Positions 46,102 through 55,138 of a DNA stretch of 64,000 nucleotides are shown piece after piece. Under the pieces are notes generated by a model. It saw only the letters and a list, made by a program, of their open reading frames with translations. It was not told the DNA's origin and did not search any database. The stretch spans positions 4,683,501 to 4,747,500 of the forward strand of contig CP070233.1 in NCBI GenBank assembly GCA_017355425.1, in the 5' to 3' direction. The stretch's first letter is position 1, and every line of letters starts with the position of its first letter. This DNA is from Dolichospermum sp. DET69. Lineage in GTDB: Bacteria; Cyanobacteriota; Cyanobacteriia; Cyanobacteriales; Nostocaceae. The position numbers were made by a program, and so were the translations under genes.

Positions 46102-46148
46102 AATTCATTTAAAATCTTGTATTTACTATCATCTTTATCTATCACATA

Positions 46149-46859
46149 CTAAAAAAATAAATGACTCTCAGGTTGAATATTAATTTCCATCGGTATAGCT
46201 TGGGGTTCAGCAGATAAAGCATAAAAAATAGCATTTGCAGCAGTTTCACAACTAAGCATTTTAGTCCGATCTACCTTTAAATTTACTTTATCCCAAAAAG
46301 GAGAATCTATCCCCCCAAAGTAAAAAAGCGTAATTTTCACACCAAAGCGTTTCAGTTCTTCTGCCATAGACTTACTAAAACCCACAACACCAAATTTAGA
46401 AGCAGAATAAGCCGCAGCCATTGGCATAGAATGTTTGCCAAGAATACCGACAACATTACAAATATGCCCAGATTTACGTTTTTGCATTTCTTTAGCTGCT
46501 GCTTGAGTGGTGTAAAAACAGCCTTTTAAATTCAGATCCACCATTGCATCTAAATCTGTCGGTTCAATGTTGTTGTATGCCTTGAGAATGCCTGCTCCGG
46601 CTGTATTTACTAGGACATCAATTTGTCCAAATTGGGCTACTGTCGTTTGGATTAACGCTTCTACCTGTTGAGGTTGAGTAATATCCGTAGGGACTGTTAG
46701 TACATCTGCTGCCAACTCATTTGCTAATGTGGCTAATTTTGCTGCGTCTCTAGCTACAAGTACCAACCGCGCACCAGTGGGAGCTAATTGACGAGTTAAG
46801 GTAGCACCAATACCACCCGTAGCACCGACAATGACAATAACTTTATCTTGCAGCATCAC
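46149..46859 (-). CDS. Short-chain dehydrogenase/reductase
   Basis: A 236-residue SDR of the classical type: Rossmann motif GATGGIGATL at ~13-22, NTAGAG, and catalytic Ser then YSASK (Tyr ~155, Lys ~159). The substrate is unknown; related cyanobacterial enzymes act on lipids or sugars. It lies ~50 bp before hppD on the same strand, so it may be co-transcribed. Confidence 0.85.
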   Translation of the reverse strand: MMLQDKVIVIVGATGGIGATLTRQLAPTGARLVLVARDAAKLATLANELAADVLTVPTDITQPQQVEALIQTTVAQFGQIDVLVNTAGAGILKAYNNIEPTDLDAMVDLNLKGCFYTTQAAAKEMQKRKSGHICNVVGILGKHSMPMAAAYSASKFGVVGFSKSMAEELKRFGVKITLFYFGGIDSPFWDKVNLKVDRTKMLSCETAANAIFYALSAEPQAIPMEINIQPESHLFF

Positions 46860-46921
46860 AATATTTACATTTCTTTACAGACTATATTTATCATACAGTC
46901 TATCCCGGTATTCTGGGTTTA

Positions 46922-47393
46922 ATCATCTAAATCAAACAAATCACAGTTCCGACAGAATCATCTAAATCAAACAAATCAAACAAATCACAGTTCCGACAGA
47001 ATCATCTAAATCAAACAAATCAAACAAATCACAGTTCCGACAGAATCATCTAAATCAAACAAATCAAACAAATCACAGTTCCGACAGAATCATCTAAATC
47101 AAACAAATCAAACGAATCACAGTTCCGACAGAATCATCTAAATCAAACAAATCAAACGAATCACAGTTCCGACAGAATCATCTAAATCAAACAAATCAAA
47201 CGAATCACAGTTCCGACAGAATCATCTAAATCAAACAAATCAAACGAATCACAGTTCCGACAGAATCATCTAAATCAAACAAATCAAACGAATCACAGTT
47301 CCGACAGAATCATCTAAATCAAACAAATCAAACAAATCACAGTTCCGACAGAATCATCTAAATCAAACAAATCAAACAAATCATAGTTCCGAC
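46922..47393. repeat. Tandem array of ~11 units of 44 bp
   Basis: Units contain ATCATCTAAATCAAACAAAT and CACAGTTCCGACAG with 44-bp period; the first unit is ~9 bp shorter. Within units AAACAAATC itself is doubled. Middle units carry AACGAATC instead of AACAAATC in a block of five, a higher-order pattern. The last unit reaches into the 3' end of the NYN gene and encodes its last residues. There are no unique spacers, so it is not a CRISPR. Confidence 0.88.
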
Positions 47394-48733
47394 TTAACCC
47401 CCACTTCCCATTTTTTACCTACTTGCTGAACTTGCAAAGATTTGCAAGAATGCAAAAATTTAACAAAACTACCACCAATCTGTAATTGTTTTATTTGCTC
47501 AGTGATTGGGTTACCATATTGCTGATAAAACTTACTCCCTAAAATGCTAATATCAACAAATTTCTGATTATCTACCTTGCTGAAATCAGTCAAGATATTA
47601 CTAATCGCTTGCTCTAAATCTGCGGAAGAAGTAATAGTAGATAATATTTTTGATGTTGTAGTTGGGGATTGTGAATTATTCTGACTATTTTCTGATTCGG
47701 GTTGATGATGTTCAAATAGTGTGAGATATAATTCAGATTTTTCATCAATTTGATGAACTACAATCTCAGATGGATAGTTAATAAATATCTCTCTGGCTTT
47801 TTTGCCAGGAAAGTGATGAGCAATAATTTGACTAATAGTTAATTGATGTTTGCTTTTAAATAATTTAGATAAAAGCGAAAGTTTAATCCAATAACTTGCA
47901 GTTTGTTTTTGCTGTAATTTGATTAAACCCTTAATTTGGGAAATAAACTGCTCTATAGATGGTATTTCTGGCAGGGGTTTGAGAGAATAATTGATAGTTT
48001 CACTGGTGGCACTATTGAATACCTTAACATTCTCCCCATGCTGACTAACTTGATAAACTAATATACCATTTTGTTGTAATGTATTACATAAATTTGTCAT
48101 TACCTTATCTGATGAACAAACAAAAACTTCTTTAATATTGGGATAGCGTTCATGAATAGAAGAACCAAGAGCAATCATTTTACCATCAGCATTATCTCTC
48201 CCAGCGGGAACATGAATTAAATCATAACCACGTTCATGTAGTTCTATATCTAATTTTCCGCGATTTGACCAATTAGCAAAAGCAATTTTAACTTGCAAAG
48301 GACAATTACAAATAGTGCTTAAAAACCTTTCTGTACTGGTGTTAAGTTGGAGGTTTTCTGCATCTAAAAGCAAAATGGCTATACCAGGAGATTGTCGCTG
48401 GAGTAAATGTGTAGTATTTAAATCAGGATTTTCTGGATTTAGCCGATGAATAGAGGAAATTAAATCGGATACTATTTGTGAATCAAAAGCTGCGGGAACA
48501 AGCACTGCTTTCAGAGATGATTGCAGTTTTTGTAATAATTCATCCCAGCTTTGAGTTTGACTGAGTATTGCTCTAAATTTTGTACTTAAAGCTGATTTAT
48601 TCGCAGATATTTGCCAATTAATAGTTCGATATTTTGCAATTAATAATTCTGGTTGCTGCTGTTGAATAGCAATAATTGATTGACAAATCTCGACAGAGAT
48701 TTTTTGCAATAAGGCGGAATCATGATAGGACAT
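47381..48733 (-). CDS. NYN (PIN-like) nuclease with C-terminal LOTUS/OST-HTH domain
   Basis: A 450-residue protein. The NYN domain spans ~130-240: AILLLDAENLQL (first Asp), HVPAGRDNADGKMIALGSS and VFVCSSDKVM carry the acidic residues of a PIN-like RNase. After a basic middle region, a C-terminal helix-rich domain (FVDISILGSKFYQQYGNPIT, then SFVKFLHSC) fits OST-HTH/LOTUS RNA-binding modules. The predicted role is RNA cleavage or decay. Its last ~5 codons come from the neighbouring 44-bp tandem repeat. It follows xseA on the same strand. Confidence 0.8.
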   Translation of the reverse strand: MSYHDSALLQKISVEICQSIIAIQQQQPELLIAKYRTINWQISANKSALSTKFRAILSQTQSWDELLQKLQSSLKAVLVPAAFDSQIVSDLISSIHRLNPENPDLNTTHLLQRQSPGIAILLLDAENLQLNTSTERFLSTICNCPLQVKIAFANWSNRGKLDIELHERGYDLIHVPAGRDNADGKMIALGSSIHERYPNIKEVFVCSSDKVMTNLCNTLQQNGILVYQVSQHGENVKVFNSATSETINYSLKPLPEIPSIEQFISQIKGLIKLQQKQTASYWIKLSLLSKLFKSKHQLTISQIIAHHFPGKKAREIFINYPSEIVVHQIDEKSELYLTLFEHHQPESENSQNNSQSPTTTSKILSTITSSADLEQAISNILTDFSKVDNQKFVDISILGSKFYQQYGNPITEQIKQLQIGGSFVKFLHSCKSLQVQQVGKKWEVGVKSEL

Positions 48734-48800
48734 GGCTTACATCGTACAGTAGAGCATCCTGGGCATAAAGTCTGAAGTCTGAAAATATATTTTCCAGAAC

Positions 48801-50021
48801 TCAACTTTCAGTAACTTCTATAACTTTAACTGTTACCTTACCTTGTGCCAACTGAATCAGTAAATTTTCTCCTATAGTCAACTCTGATACAGAACGAGGA
48901 ATGATCCCATTTTCTGTTCTCACCACTGCATAACCACGCTGTAATACGGCTTTGGGGTCAATACTAGCCAATTTTTGCCGTAATACTTCTAAGTGCTGCC
49001 TGGCTTGTTGCAATTGTCCTGTTGTGACTTGTAGTAATTGCCGATGTTTCCAAGATAACTTTTCTTTTTCCTGTTCTACTTGTCTATCTAACCTTAATTG
49101 ACGCAATCGGTGTTTTAATGCCTGTAGCTGGTTTTCCCTAGCTGCTAATAATGAATTTACGGCTGTACATAAGACTGTAAGTCTCTGCTGGTGTTGAAGT
49201 TGTAAATCAGACAGTGCAGGAACAACGGTTTCTGCTGCGGCTGTTGGTGTATGTACGCATAAATCGGCAACTAGATCTGTTAAGGATTCATCCCTTTGGT
49301 GTCCAATACCAGTAATAACGGGAATAGAACAATTAGCAACAGCAATAACCACTCTTTCATCATTAAAGCAAGCTAACTCTTCAACAGCACCACCACCTCT
49401 TGATAAAATTAATACTTCTGCTCGACCATCTTTTTTAACTCGTTCGATAGCTTTAACTATGGATGCTGGCGCTTGTTCACCTTGCACTGTAGCAGGTGAA
49501 AATAAGATGTGTAAGCCGGGATATCTATGTTTGAGGGTTTTTTGAATATCACCCCAAGCAGCGGCGGTAGGAGAGGTAACAACGGCGATAATTTGCGGAT
49601 GTGGGGGAAGCGATCGCTTTCTGGCTGTATCAAATAGTCCCTCAGCTTGTAAGCTATTTTTCAGTTGTTGATAACGTAATGCCTGTAAACCCACACCCGC
49701 AGGTAAAGCTTGCCATACTGTTAATTGATACTCTCCGCGTTGGGGATAAATGCGAATACTACCTAAAATAATTAACTGTTCACCAGTAACTGGCATTTGT
49801 GCTAATTTTGCTACTTGACTTTTCCAAGCCACGCACTTAATAGAGGCTGTACTATTAGTATCTTTTAATGTAAAAAATAACCCACTCTGGTGATGATTGG
49901 TGCTGGAAACTTCTCCAGTTACCCACACTTGTCTGAGAATTTCATCTTGTTCTAAGAGTAATTTTAGGTAGTCTGTTAAACCAGCTACGGAAAGGGCGGT
50001 ATTAGGAAAGTCAAAGGTCAT
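48801..50021 (-). CDS. xseA: Exodeoxyribonuclease VII large subunit
   Basis: A ~406-residue catalytic subunit of ExoVII, degrading single-stranded DNA. The N-terminal OB-fold (VWVTGEVSS, LFFTLKDTNST) is followed by the nuclease domain with VVTSPTAAAWGDI, ILSRGGGAVEELACFNDE and GIGHQRDESLTDLVAD, then a long coiled coil. I start at ATG 50021 (MTFDFPNTALSV); the longer frame would use a TTG. The small subunit gene xseB is 11 kb away, not in the same operon. Confidence 0.92.
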   Translation of the reverse strand: MTFDFPNTALSVAGLTDYLKLLLEQDEILRQVWVTGEVSSTNHHQSGLFFTLKDTNSTASIKCVAWKSQVAKLAQMPVTGEQLIILGSIRIYPQRGEYQLTVWQALPAGVGLQALRYQQLKNSLQAEGLFDTARKRSLPPHPQIIAVVTSPTAAAWGDIQKTLKHRYPGLHILFSPATVQGEQAPASIVKAIERVKKDGRAEVLILSRGGGAVEELACFNDERVVIAVANCSIPVITGIGHQRDESLTDLVADLCVHTPTAAAETVVPALSDLQLQHQQRLTVLCTAVNSLLAARENQLQALKHRLRQLRLDRQVEQEKEKLSWKHRQLLQVTTGQLQQARQHLEVLRQKLASIDPKAVLQRGYAVVRTENGIIPRSVSELTIGENLLIQLAQGKVTVKVIEVTES

Positions 50022-50052
50022 AGCAGTAAGTGATAGGTGATACAAATAACCG

Positions 50053-50117
50053 AGATCCCCGACTTTTTTATCACCTGATCATTTATTGACAAGATTATCT
50101 AAAAAGTCGGGGATCTT
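50053..50117. repeat. Interrupted inverted repeat, AGATCCCCGAC family
   Basis: AGATCCCCGACTTTTTTA and TAAAAAAGTCGGGGATC-type arms enclose ~30 bp. The arms match the 33-bp palindrome at 4210-4242. It lies upstream of xseA and at the end of the next minus-strand gene. Confidence 0.65.
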
Positions 50118-50130
50118 ACTTGCATATTCA

Positions 50131-50400
50131 CTATAATGAATCAAAAGGGGACCACACAGGCATTTCTGTGCAATTATTCAATGTTTCCAATTCTTCTGGG
50201 GAAAGTTCTGATGAATAATCATCTGTTGGGATTATTTTCCGTTGATTGTCTTCAGTATTAACCGCAGATTTTAAGTTATTAGCAACTGAATTTTTTGTTA
50301 ATTGTGAGATATATTCCTGGAGATGTTCTACTACTTGTTTTTGGATATTTAAGGGTAAAGTTGCCATTAATGAGATTAATGCTTGGATATGAGGTGACAT
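50131..50400 (-). CDS. Small hypothetical protein, 89 aa
   Basis: Unrecognised. It begins MSPHIQALISLMATLPLNIQ, helical, with an acidic C-terminal half (SPEELETLNNCTEMP). Small proteins of this size near nucleases can be antitoxins, but no toxin partner is adjacent. Expressed status is uncertain. Confidence 0.4.
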   Translation of the reverse strand: MSPHIQALISLMATLPLNIQKQVVEHLQEYISQLTKNSVANNLKSAVNTEDNQRKIIPTDDYSSELSPEELETLNNCTEMPVWSPFDSL

Positions 50401-50436
50401 ATTGTGAATATTTTTGTTAAAAATCTGATGTTGACT

Positions 50437-50495
50437 TTAATTCTTTCATGCTTTTGATCACTTCTACCAATTTCTTAATATGTCCTAACTCATGC
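50437..50495 (-). pseudogene. Duplicated 3' fragment of bioF
   Basis: The minus strand reads [20 protein letters not shown], nearly the same as the C-terminus of BioF at 55293-55360 ([20 protein letters not shown]). Only ~20 codons remain; the match ends at a dispersed GCTTAACCCAACC repeat. It marks an old local duplication or rearrangement end point. Confidence 0.65.
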
Positions 50496-50499
50496 GCTT

Positions 50500-50853
50500 T
50501 TGCTTAACCCAACCTAAAAAAAATAGCTCGATATCAACAATCTGTTTACTTGCAGGATTTATGCAGTCTGACGCACCCTACAACAGATTTTTAGTGTGAC
50601 ACTTGTGTAAGTCCTAGATAATTTAGAGAACTCCATAAAAAAGATGAACTGCTTGCAGCAGCGCTTCGCTATCCAATCTTGTGGGATGGGCATCTTGCCC
50701 GTCCTAATATTATTAGCAGGCAAGATGTCTGCACCACAAGAAATTTTGGGGTATTTTTTTATTTGGAAGTCTCTTACCTCACGCTTTCAGAATCGGGATA
50801 TTGAATACGCTGACGATAAAACTTTATATACTGATATAAGAAAAGACTGATTT
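50500..50853. repeat. Repeat-filled region before the Rpn-like gene
   Basis: It has GAACTGCTTGCAGCAGCGCT at 50646-50665, reverse of the repeat flanking hicBA, and a TGGGCATCTTGCCCG hairpin at ~50687 with CAGGCAAGATGTCTGC nearby. ATTTTTTTATTTGGAAGTC at ~50753 recurs at ~60332. An ORF of 68 codons here is made of these repeats and is not believed. Confidence 0.5.
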
Positions 50854-51762
50854 ATGACAAGACAACCGCACGACCAACTAGCTAAAGAATATCTAGAAGA
50901 ATTATTAGCACCTTTAGGAGAGGTCAAAACCAGTAAAGATGTAAAAAGCGAAGTTCAGGAAATAGATGTTTGGTTTGTTCCGACAACAACAGCTATAAAT
51001 TCTGAATTAGGATTATTAGGAAAAATGGCGGTTACAAGCTGTCTTTTTGAACCTTACCGTAATGCACCTAATGAGGTAGAAATTAGGAGTTGTTTGTTAA
51101 AATTGTATAGTGTTCAGGGTGAATTGTTAAGACAAGCGAAAAGAGAAAAACGTTCTATCGCTGAAGAAGAATTACCCTTTCTATGGATTTTAACACCAAC
51201 TTGTTCAGAAAAAATCCTGGAAGGTTTTGGAGCGAAAGCAAAGGAGGGATGGGAAAAAGGAGTGTATTTTCTGCCAAAATACCAAAAAGCAGCTATTGTT
51301 GCTATTAATCAGTTATCTGTGACAGAGGATACACTATGGTTAAGGGTACTAGGAAAAGGGAGAACTCAAACAGCGGCTATCAGCGAAGTCGTGGAACTGT
51401 CAAAAGACAATGATAAATGGAAGTATCTAGTAAGAATTTTCGCATCTTGGCGAAAAAATTTAGAATTGAATAGTAATGTCAATGATGAAGATGTAAAGGA
51501 GTTGATTATGAGTTTATCACCTGCATATCTTAAACAGTGTGAAGAATGGAAACAAGAAGGTAAAGAAGAAGGAAGACAAGAAGGACAAAAAGACGGACAG
51601 CGTTTGATGATAGAGAGTTTGTTAGCAGTACGTTTTGGTAATTTAGATGAGGATTTATCTGCTATTGTTAGTCAGTTGATGGAACTTTCTCTAACAGAAA
51701 GAACTCAGTTATTAATTAATCTTTCCCGTGAGGAATTATTAGCTAGGTTTAAAGTTGATTAA
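50854..51762 (+). CDS. Rpn/DUF4351-type PD-(D/E)XK protein
   Basis: A 302-residue protein of the family annotated as Rpn or transposase-like, abundant in filamentous cyanobacteria. The N-terminal ~200 residues include VQEIDVWFVP and KTSKDVKSE that fit a PD-(D/E)XK nuclease core. A charged linker (EEWKQEGKEEGRQEGQKDGQ) is followed by a C-terminal DUF4351-like helical domain (MIESLLAVRFGNLDEDLSAI). Function is unproven; Rpn proteins promote recombination or act in defence. A relative without close identity is at 57975-58868. Confidence 0.75.
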   Translation: MTRQPHDQLAKEYLEELLAPLGEVKTSKDVKSEVQEIDVWFVPTTTAINSELGLLGKMAVTSCLFEPYRNAPNEVEIRSCLLKLYSVQGELLRQAKREKRSIAEEELPFLWILTPTCSEKILEGFGAKAKEGWEKGVYFLPKYQKAAIVAINQLSVTEDTLWLRVLGKGRTQTAAISEVVELSKDNDKWKYLVRIFASWRKNLELNSNVNDEDVKELIMSLSPAYLKQCEEWKQEGKEEGRQEGQKDGQRLMIESLLAVRFGNLDEDLSAIVSQLMELSLTERTQLLINLSREELLARFKVD

Positions 51763-51768
51763 ATGTAA

Positions 51769-51802
51769 TGAAAAATAGAGGCGTTTTAGTTAACGTCTCT
51801 TT
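51769..51802. terminator. Hairpin between convergent genes
   Basis: AGAGGCGTT-TTAGTT-AACGTCTCT followed by TTTAAT. It can end the Rpn-like transcript on the plus strand and resembles the GAGACGTT repeat family. Confidence 0.6.
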
Positions 51803-52095
51803 TAATCTTCTTCATCAGAATCTTGTTGTAAAATATGACTGTTCAATCTTTCATATTCATCCTCTAGTAGCCACATTTTAGCGGCTTCATAATTGTCACT
51901 AGCAAAGATAATTTTATAGTTTTGTGCAGGGTTATGGATACAGAATTTTCCTGATTGTTCTTTGACTAACATCAGAATATAAGGAGGAGATATCAAAGTA
52001 TCTACCCAGATTTCTGCAAACTCCCATTCAGTTTCTTGTTCTGATGTTTGAGAGATTTTAGTAGCTTGTACGGGGTTTTGTGCGAGGTATGACAT
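51802..52095 (-). CDS. Small hypothetical protein, 97 aa
   Basis: Unrecognised acidic protein starting MSYLAQNPVQATKISQTSEQ. WEFAEIWVDTLISPPYILMLV looks like a beta-rich core. Its C-terminus is acidic (LQQDSDEED). Similar short proteins occur beside Rpn-like genes in cyanobacteria, but no function is known to me. Confidence 0.55.
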   Translation of the reverse strand: MSYLAQNPVQATKISQTSEQETEWEFAEIWVDTLISPPYILMLVKEQSGKFCIHNPAQNYKIIFASDNYEAAKMWLLEDEYERLNSHILQQDSDEED

Positions 52096-52307
52096 GATAT
52101 TTGCCTGTAGTTTTCTTAATTTGTAAAGACTGCTGAAAGAGGGCGATCGCTCCCCAATACTGCTCGGTTAAGCCTCAAAAAGTCAAAATTATTAAAATGT
52201 TGGGTTTTATTACCTCAACCCAACTTTGTATCCCTCATCAAAAATTGGATGGATAAGGATAGTCAAAATGTGATTATAATTATCAATGTAATTACTCACC
52301 TGTATCT

Positions 52308-54026
52308 ATGAGTCAGTGTCTTAACCCCGACTGTCTACAGCAAAATTCACCGAAGACGATATTCTGTCAACGTTGTGGGAGTAAACTGGTATTGCAAGAA
52401 CGGTATCGTGGTGTGCGGGTTATTGGAGAAGGTGGCTTTGGGAGAACCTTTTTAGCAGTAGACGAACAAAGATTAGATACTCCCTGTGTGATTAAGCAAT
52501 TTTTACCCCAACAGTCGGGAAGTGCGGCTTTAGAAAAAGCGACGGAGTTATTTAAACAAGAAGCTTTTCGACTGCGAGATTTAGGGAAACATTCACATAT
52601 TCCAGATTTACTGGCTTTCTTTCCCCAAGAAGGAAGATTATATTTAATTCAGGAATTTATCGAAGGTAAAAATCTGTTAGATGAATTACAACAAAAAGGA
52701 AAATTCAGCGAATCGGAAGTTAAACAGATATTAGTTGAATTATTACCTATTTTACAATTTGTTCATGATAACAAAGTTATTCATAGAGATATTAAACCAG
52801 AAAATATTATTAGAAGTTCTCAAACTGGTGCTTTATTCCTAATTGATTTTGGAGTTTCTAAGGAAGTTGGGGGCAGTGTTCTGAGTAAAGTGGGGACGAT
52901 TACGGGAACGCTGGGATATGCACCACCGGAACAAATGCGCGGGAAGGTTTTTCCGAATAGTGATCTTTATAGTTTAGCTGTAACTTGTATTCGTTTATTA
53001 ACGGGATATTTTCAAAAAGATGATGGTGATGATTTAATATTTGATTCTATGAGAATGCAGTGGATATGGAAACAATATGTTTCTGTAAGTCAGGAGTTAG
53101 AAATTGTTTTAGATAAGATGTTGCAAGACTTACCTATTAATCGTTTTCAATCACCAACGGAAGTTTTATCAGCATTACAAATACAGGAAGTTCCAGCTAA
53201 TATTATTGTCCCACAACTACCTGTTTCTCCTAATCCCTTTCAGCAAGGTTTACAATTTATTTCTCCACCACTAAAACCACCAGTTTATCCTAACCAAAAT
53301 GAAAATTTAGGAAAAGGAGTAATTTTAGAAATGGTAGCAATACCTGGGGGAAAATTCCTCATGGGTTCACCCGAAGGAGAAGGAAATGATCGGGAAAAAC
53401 CGCAACATCAAGTTACCATTCAACCATTTTACATGGGAAAATACCCTGTTACCCAAGCACAATGGGAAATGGTATCACGCTTACCAGAGGTGAAGATTGA
53501 TTTAAGGTCTAAACCTTCACACTTCAAAGGTGCAAATCTTCCAGTTGAAAATGTATCATGGCATGACGCACAAGAATTTTGTGCTAGGATCAGCAAAGCT
53601 ACAGGTAAATTATATCGCTTGCCCAGCGAAGCTGAATGGGAATATGCCTGTAGAGCTAATACCACAACTCCCTACTACTTTGGTAACACTATTACCACCG
53701 ATTTAGTCAATCATAATAATAAGTATGGACAAACCACAGACGTAGGAAAATTTCTCCCCAATGCCTTTGGTTTATATGATATGCACGGGAATATATGGGA
53801 GTGGTGTGAAGATGGCTGGCACGAAAATTATATTAACGCACCTACTTGGCCTAATAACACTATCCCTTGGATTAGTCAAGGTGACAATAACCGTATGCTG
53901 CGTGGTGGTCAGTGGTATCTCAATCCTTCTTATTGCCGTTCGGCCAGTCGCAGCTACAATAATGGAGACCGCAGAAACAAAGACAACGGTTTTCGGTTGG
54001 TAGTTTCGGGTGCAGGGACTCTTTAA
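52308..54026 (+). CDS. Serine/threonine protein kinase with FGE-sulfatase domain
   Basis: A 572-residue hybrid. An N-terminal zinc ribbon has paired cysteines (CLNPDC, CQRCG). The kinase domain (~35-290) has glycine loop GEGGFGRTF, catalytic HRDIKPENI, LIDFGVSK and APPEQ. The C-terminal ~230 residues are a formylglycine-generating/sulfatase-modifying-like domain: GKFLMGSPEGEG, FYMGKYPVTQAQWE, RLPSEAEWEYACRA, GNIWEWCEDGW and RMLRGGQWYL. This architecture recurs in cyanobacteria, where such domains may act as binding rather than catalytic modules. Target unknown. Confidence 0.88.
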   Translation: MSQCLNPDCLQQNSPKTIFCQRCGSKLVLQERYRGVRVIGEGGFGRTFLAVDEQRLDTPCVIKQFLPQQSGSAALEKATELFKQEAFRLRDLGKHSHIPDLLAFFPQEGRLYLIQEFIEGKNLLDELQQKGKFSESEVKQILVELLPILQFVHDNKVIHRDIKPENIIRSSQTGALFLIDFGVSKEVGGSVLSKVGTITGTLGYAPPEQMRGKVFPNSDLYSLAVTCIRLLTGYFQKDDGDDLIFDSMRMQWIWKQYVSVSQELEIVLDKMLQDLPINRFQSPTEVLSALQIQEVPANIIVPQLPVSPNPFQQGLQFISPPLKPPVYPNQNENLGKGVILEMVAIPGGKFLMGSPEGEGNDREKPQHQVTIQPFYMGKYPVTQAQWEMVSRLPEVKIDLRSKPSHFKGANLPVENVSWHDAQEFCARISKATGKLYRLPSEAEWEYACRANTTTPYYFGNTITTDLVNHNNKYGQTTDVGKFLPNAFGLYDMHGNIWEWCEDGWHENYINAPTWPNNTIPWISQGDNNRMLRGGQWYLNPSYCRSASRSYNNGDRRNKDNGFRLVVSGAGTL

Positions 54027-54220
54027 TTCTTTACCCTTTCAAATACTTTTAATCGAAAATGTCTGAACTATGATTTTTATGATTTAAGGATTTACATGAT
54101 TTGATTTTTTGCTAAATCTCTACAATGGTTTAAAAAGAAAATCTCTTCCTTTTCTTCTTTGCGACTTTGCGCGAAATAATTGTCAGAATCAGGCATTACC
54201 GTAACATTCCAGGCGAGCGC

Positions 54221-54508
54221 GACACAGGCGCAAGCGTCAATGTTTTACCCTACGAAATTGGATTACAATTAGGACTAGATTGGGATAAATGTGATACATC
54301 TGTTACCCTAGCAGGTAATTTAGCTAAATTTCCCGCCAAAGGAGCTACCATTGATGAATTTCTACCTGTGACTATGGTTTTTGCTTGGACTCAAGCTGAA
54401 AATACACCTTTACTATTGGGAAGAATCAATTTTTTTCAAGAGTTTGATGTGTGTTTTTATGGTTCTCAATTAGCTTTTGAAATTTTTACCAAGTCTAATG
54501 AATCTTAA
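54221..54508 (+). pseudogene. Retropepsin-like aspartyl protease, 5' end replaced
   Basis: The frame contains DTGASVNVLPYEIGLQLGLD, with the catalytic Asp-Thr-Gly, and LLLGRINFFQEFDV near the C-terminus, as in cyanobacterial retropepsin-like proteins of ~130 residues. Upstream of the DTGA motif the sequence is of the TTTGCGCGAAATAA repeat type (~54163-54180), not protein-like, and the only possible start is a TTG at 54167. The 5' end seems lost or replaced; whether it is expressed is doubtful. Confidence 0.6.
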
Positions 54509-54519
54509 ATGGTGGTTTA

Positions 54520-54712
54520 GCAGTAGCGCACCAAAGTTATCACCTTTCTTTAGTTATTAAAAATGAAGTGCGATATCGCCTTTTTGCTGAAATGAGAGCG
54601 CGATAGCGAAGCGCTGCTGCAAGCAGTTCGCTTTTTTGGTGGAATGAGAGAGCGATTCCTAGGTCGCGCTTCGCTATCGCTCAAAAAAAGTTATAATTTA
54701 GAAAATACTCTT
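54520..54712. repeat. Direct repeat flanking hicBA, left copy
   Basis: TTATCACCTTTCTTTAGTTA, AAAATGAAG(T/C)GCGA, AGCGCTGCTGCAAGCAGTTC and GAATGAGAGAGCGAT appear in the same order as in the right copy at 55139-55275. Confidence 0.7.
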
Positions 54713-54724
54713 GATTAATGTCTT

Positions 54725-54943
54725 ATGCTAACTACATACACCGCAAAATATACCAAAATAAATAGTGGGTATATGGGACAACTGATTGAATGGCAAGAAG
54801 TCATTACCGAAGGAGAAACACTAGAAATATGCAGAGCTATGTTACAAGATGCACTCAAAGAAATGATTTTTGCCTATCATCAGCAAAATAAAGAAATTCC
54901 CACAGGAAACTCTTTACTTGAACAAATTCCTGTAGAAGTATAA
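54725..54943 (+). CDS. hicB: HicB-family antitoxin
   Basis: A 72-residue protein with the HicB fold (partial RNase H-like): LTTYTAKYTKINSGYMGQLI, GETLEICRAMLQDALKEMI. It directly precedes hicA with a 2-bp gap, as in type II toxin-antitoxin operons where HicB represses its own promoter. The short version lacks a separate DNA-binding domain. Both genes sit between matching repeats. Confidence 0.82.
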   Translation: MLTTYTAKYTKINSGYMGQLIEWQEVITEGETLEICRAMLQDALKEMIFAYHQQNKEIPTGNSLLEQIPVEV

Positions 54944-54945
54944 TC

Positions 54946-55134
54946 ATGTCCGTAAAACGAAAAGATTTAATTAAGTATTTGGAAGAAAATGGATTTTATT
55001 TATTGCGGGAAGGTGGCAACCATTCTATTTATACTAATGATATAAAAACTATTCCCGTCAAAAGACATCGTGCAATTGATCGTATTACTGCCAATTCAAT
55101 TTGTAAACAAGCTGATTTATTACCTAAATTTTAA
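54946..55134 (+). CDS. hicA: HicA-family mRNA interferase toxin
   Basis: A 62-residue HicA toxin with a double-stranded RNA-binding-like fold. LIKYLEENGFYLLREGGNHS carries the catalytic histidine (GGNHSIYT). It cleaves mRNA when not bound by HicB. It is intact and coupled to hicB. Confidence 0.85.
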   Translation: MSVKRKDLIKYLEENGFYLLREGGNHSIYTNDIKTIPVKRHRAIDRITANSICKQADLLPKF

Positions 55135-55138
55135 ACCT

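Noticed and set aside
46922-47393. CRISPR array
   Set aside because: Units repeat in full with no variable spacer between them; no cas genes nearby.
50644-50850. 68-residue ORF upstream of the Rpn-like gene
   Set aside because: It consists of dispersed repeats (GCAGCAGCGCTTCGC and GGGCATCTTGCCCG) and has no protein-like core.
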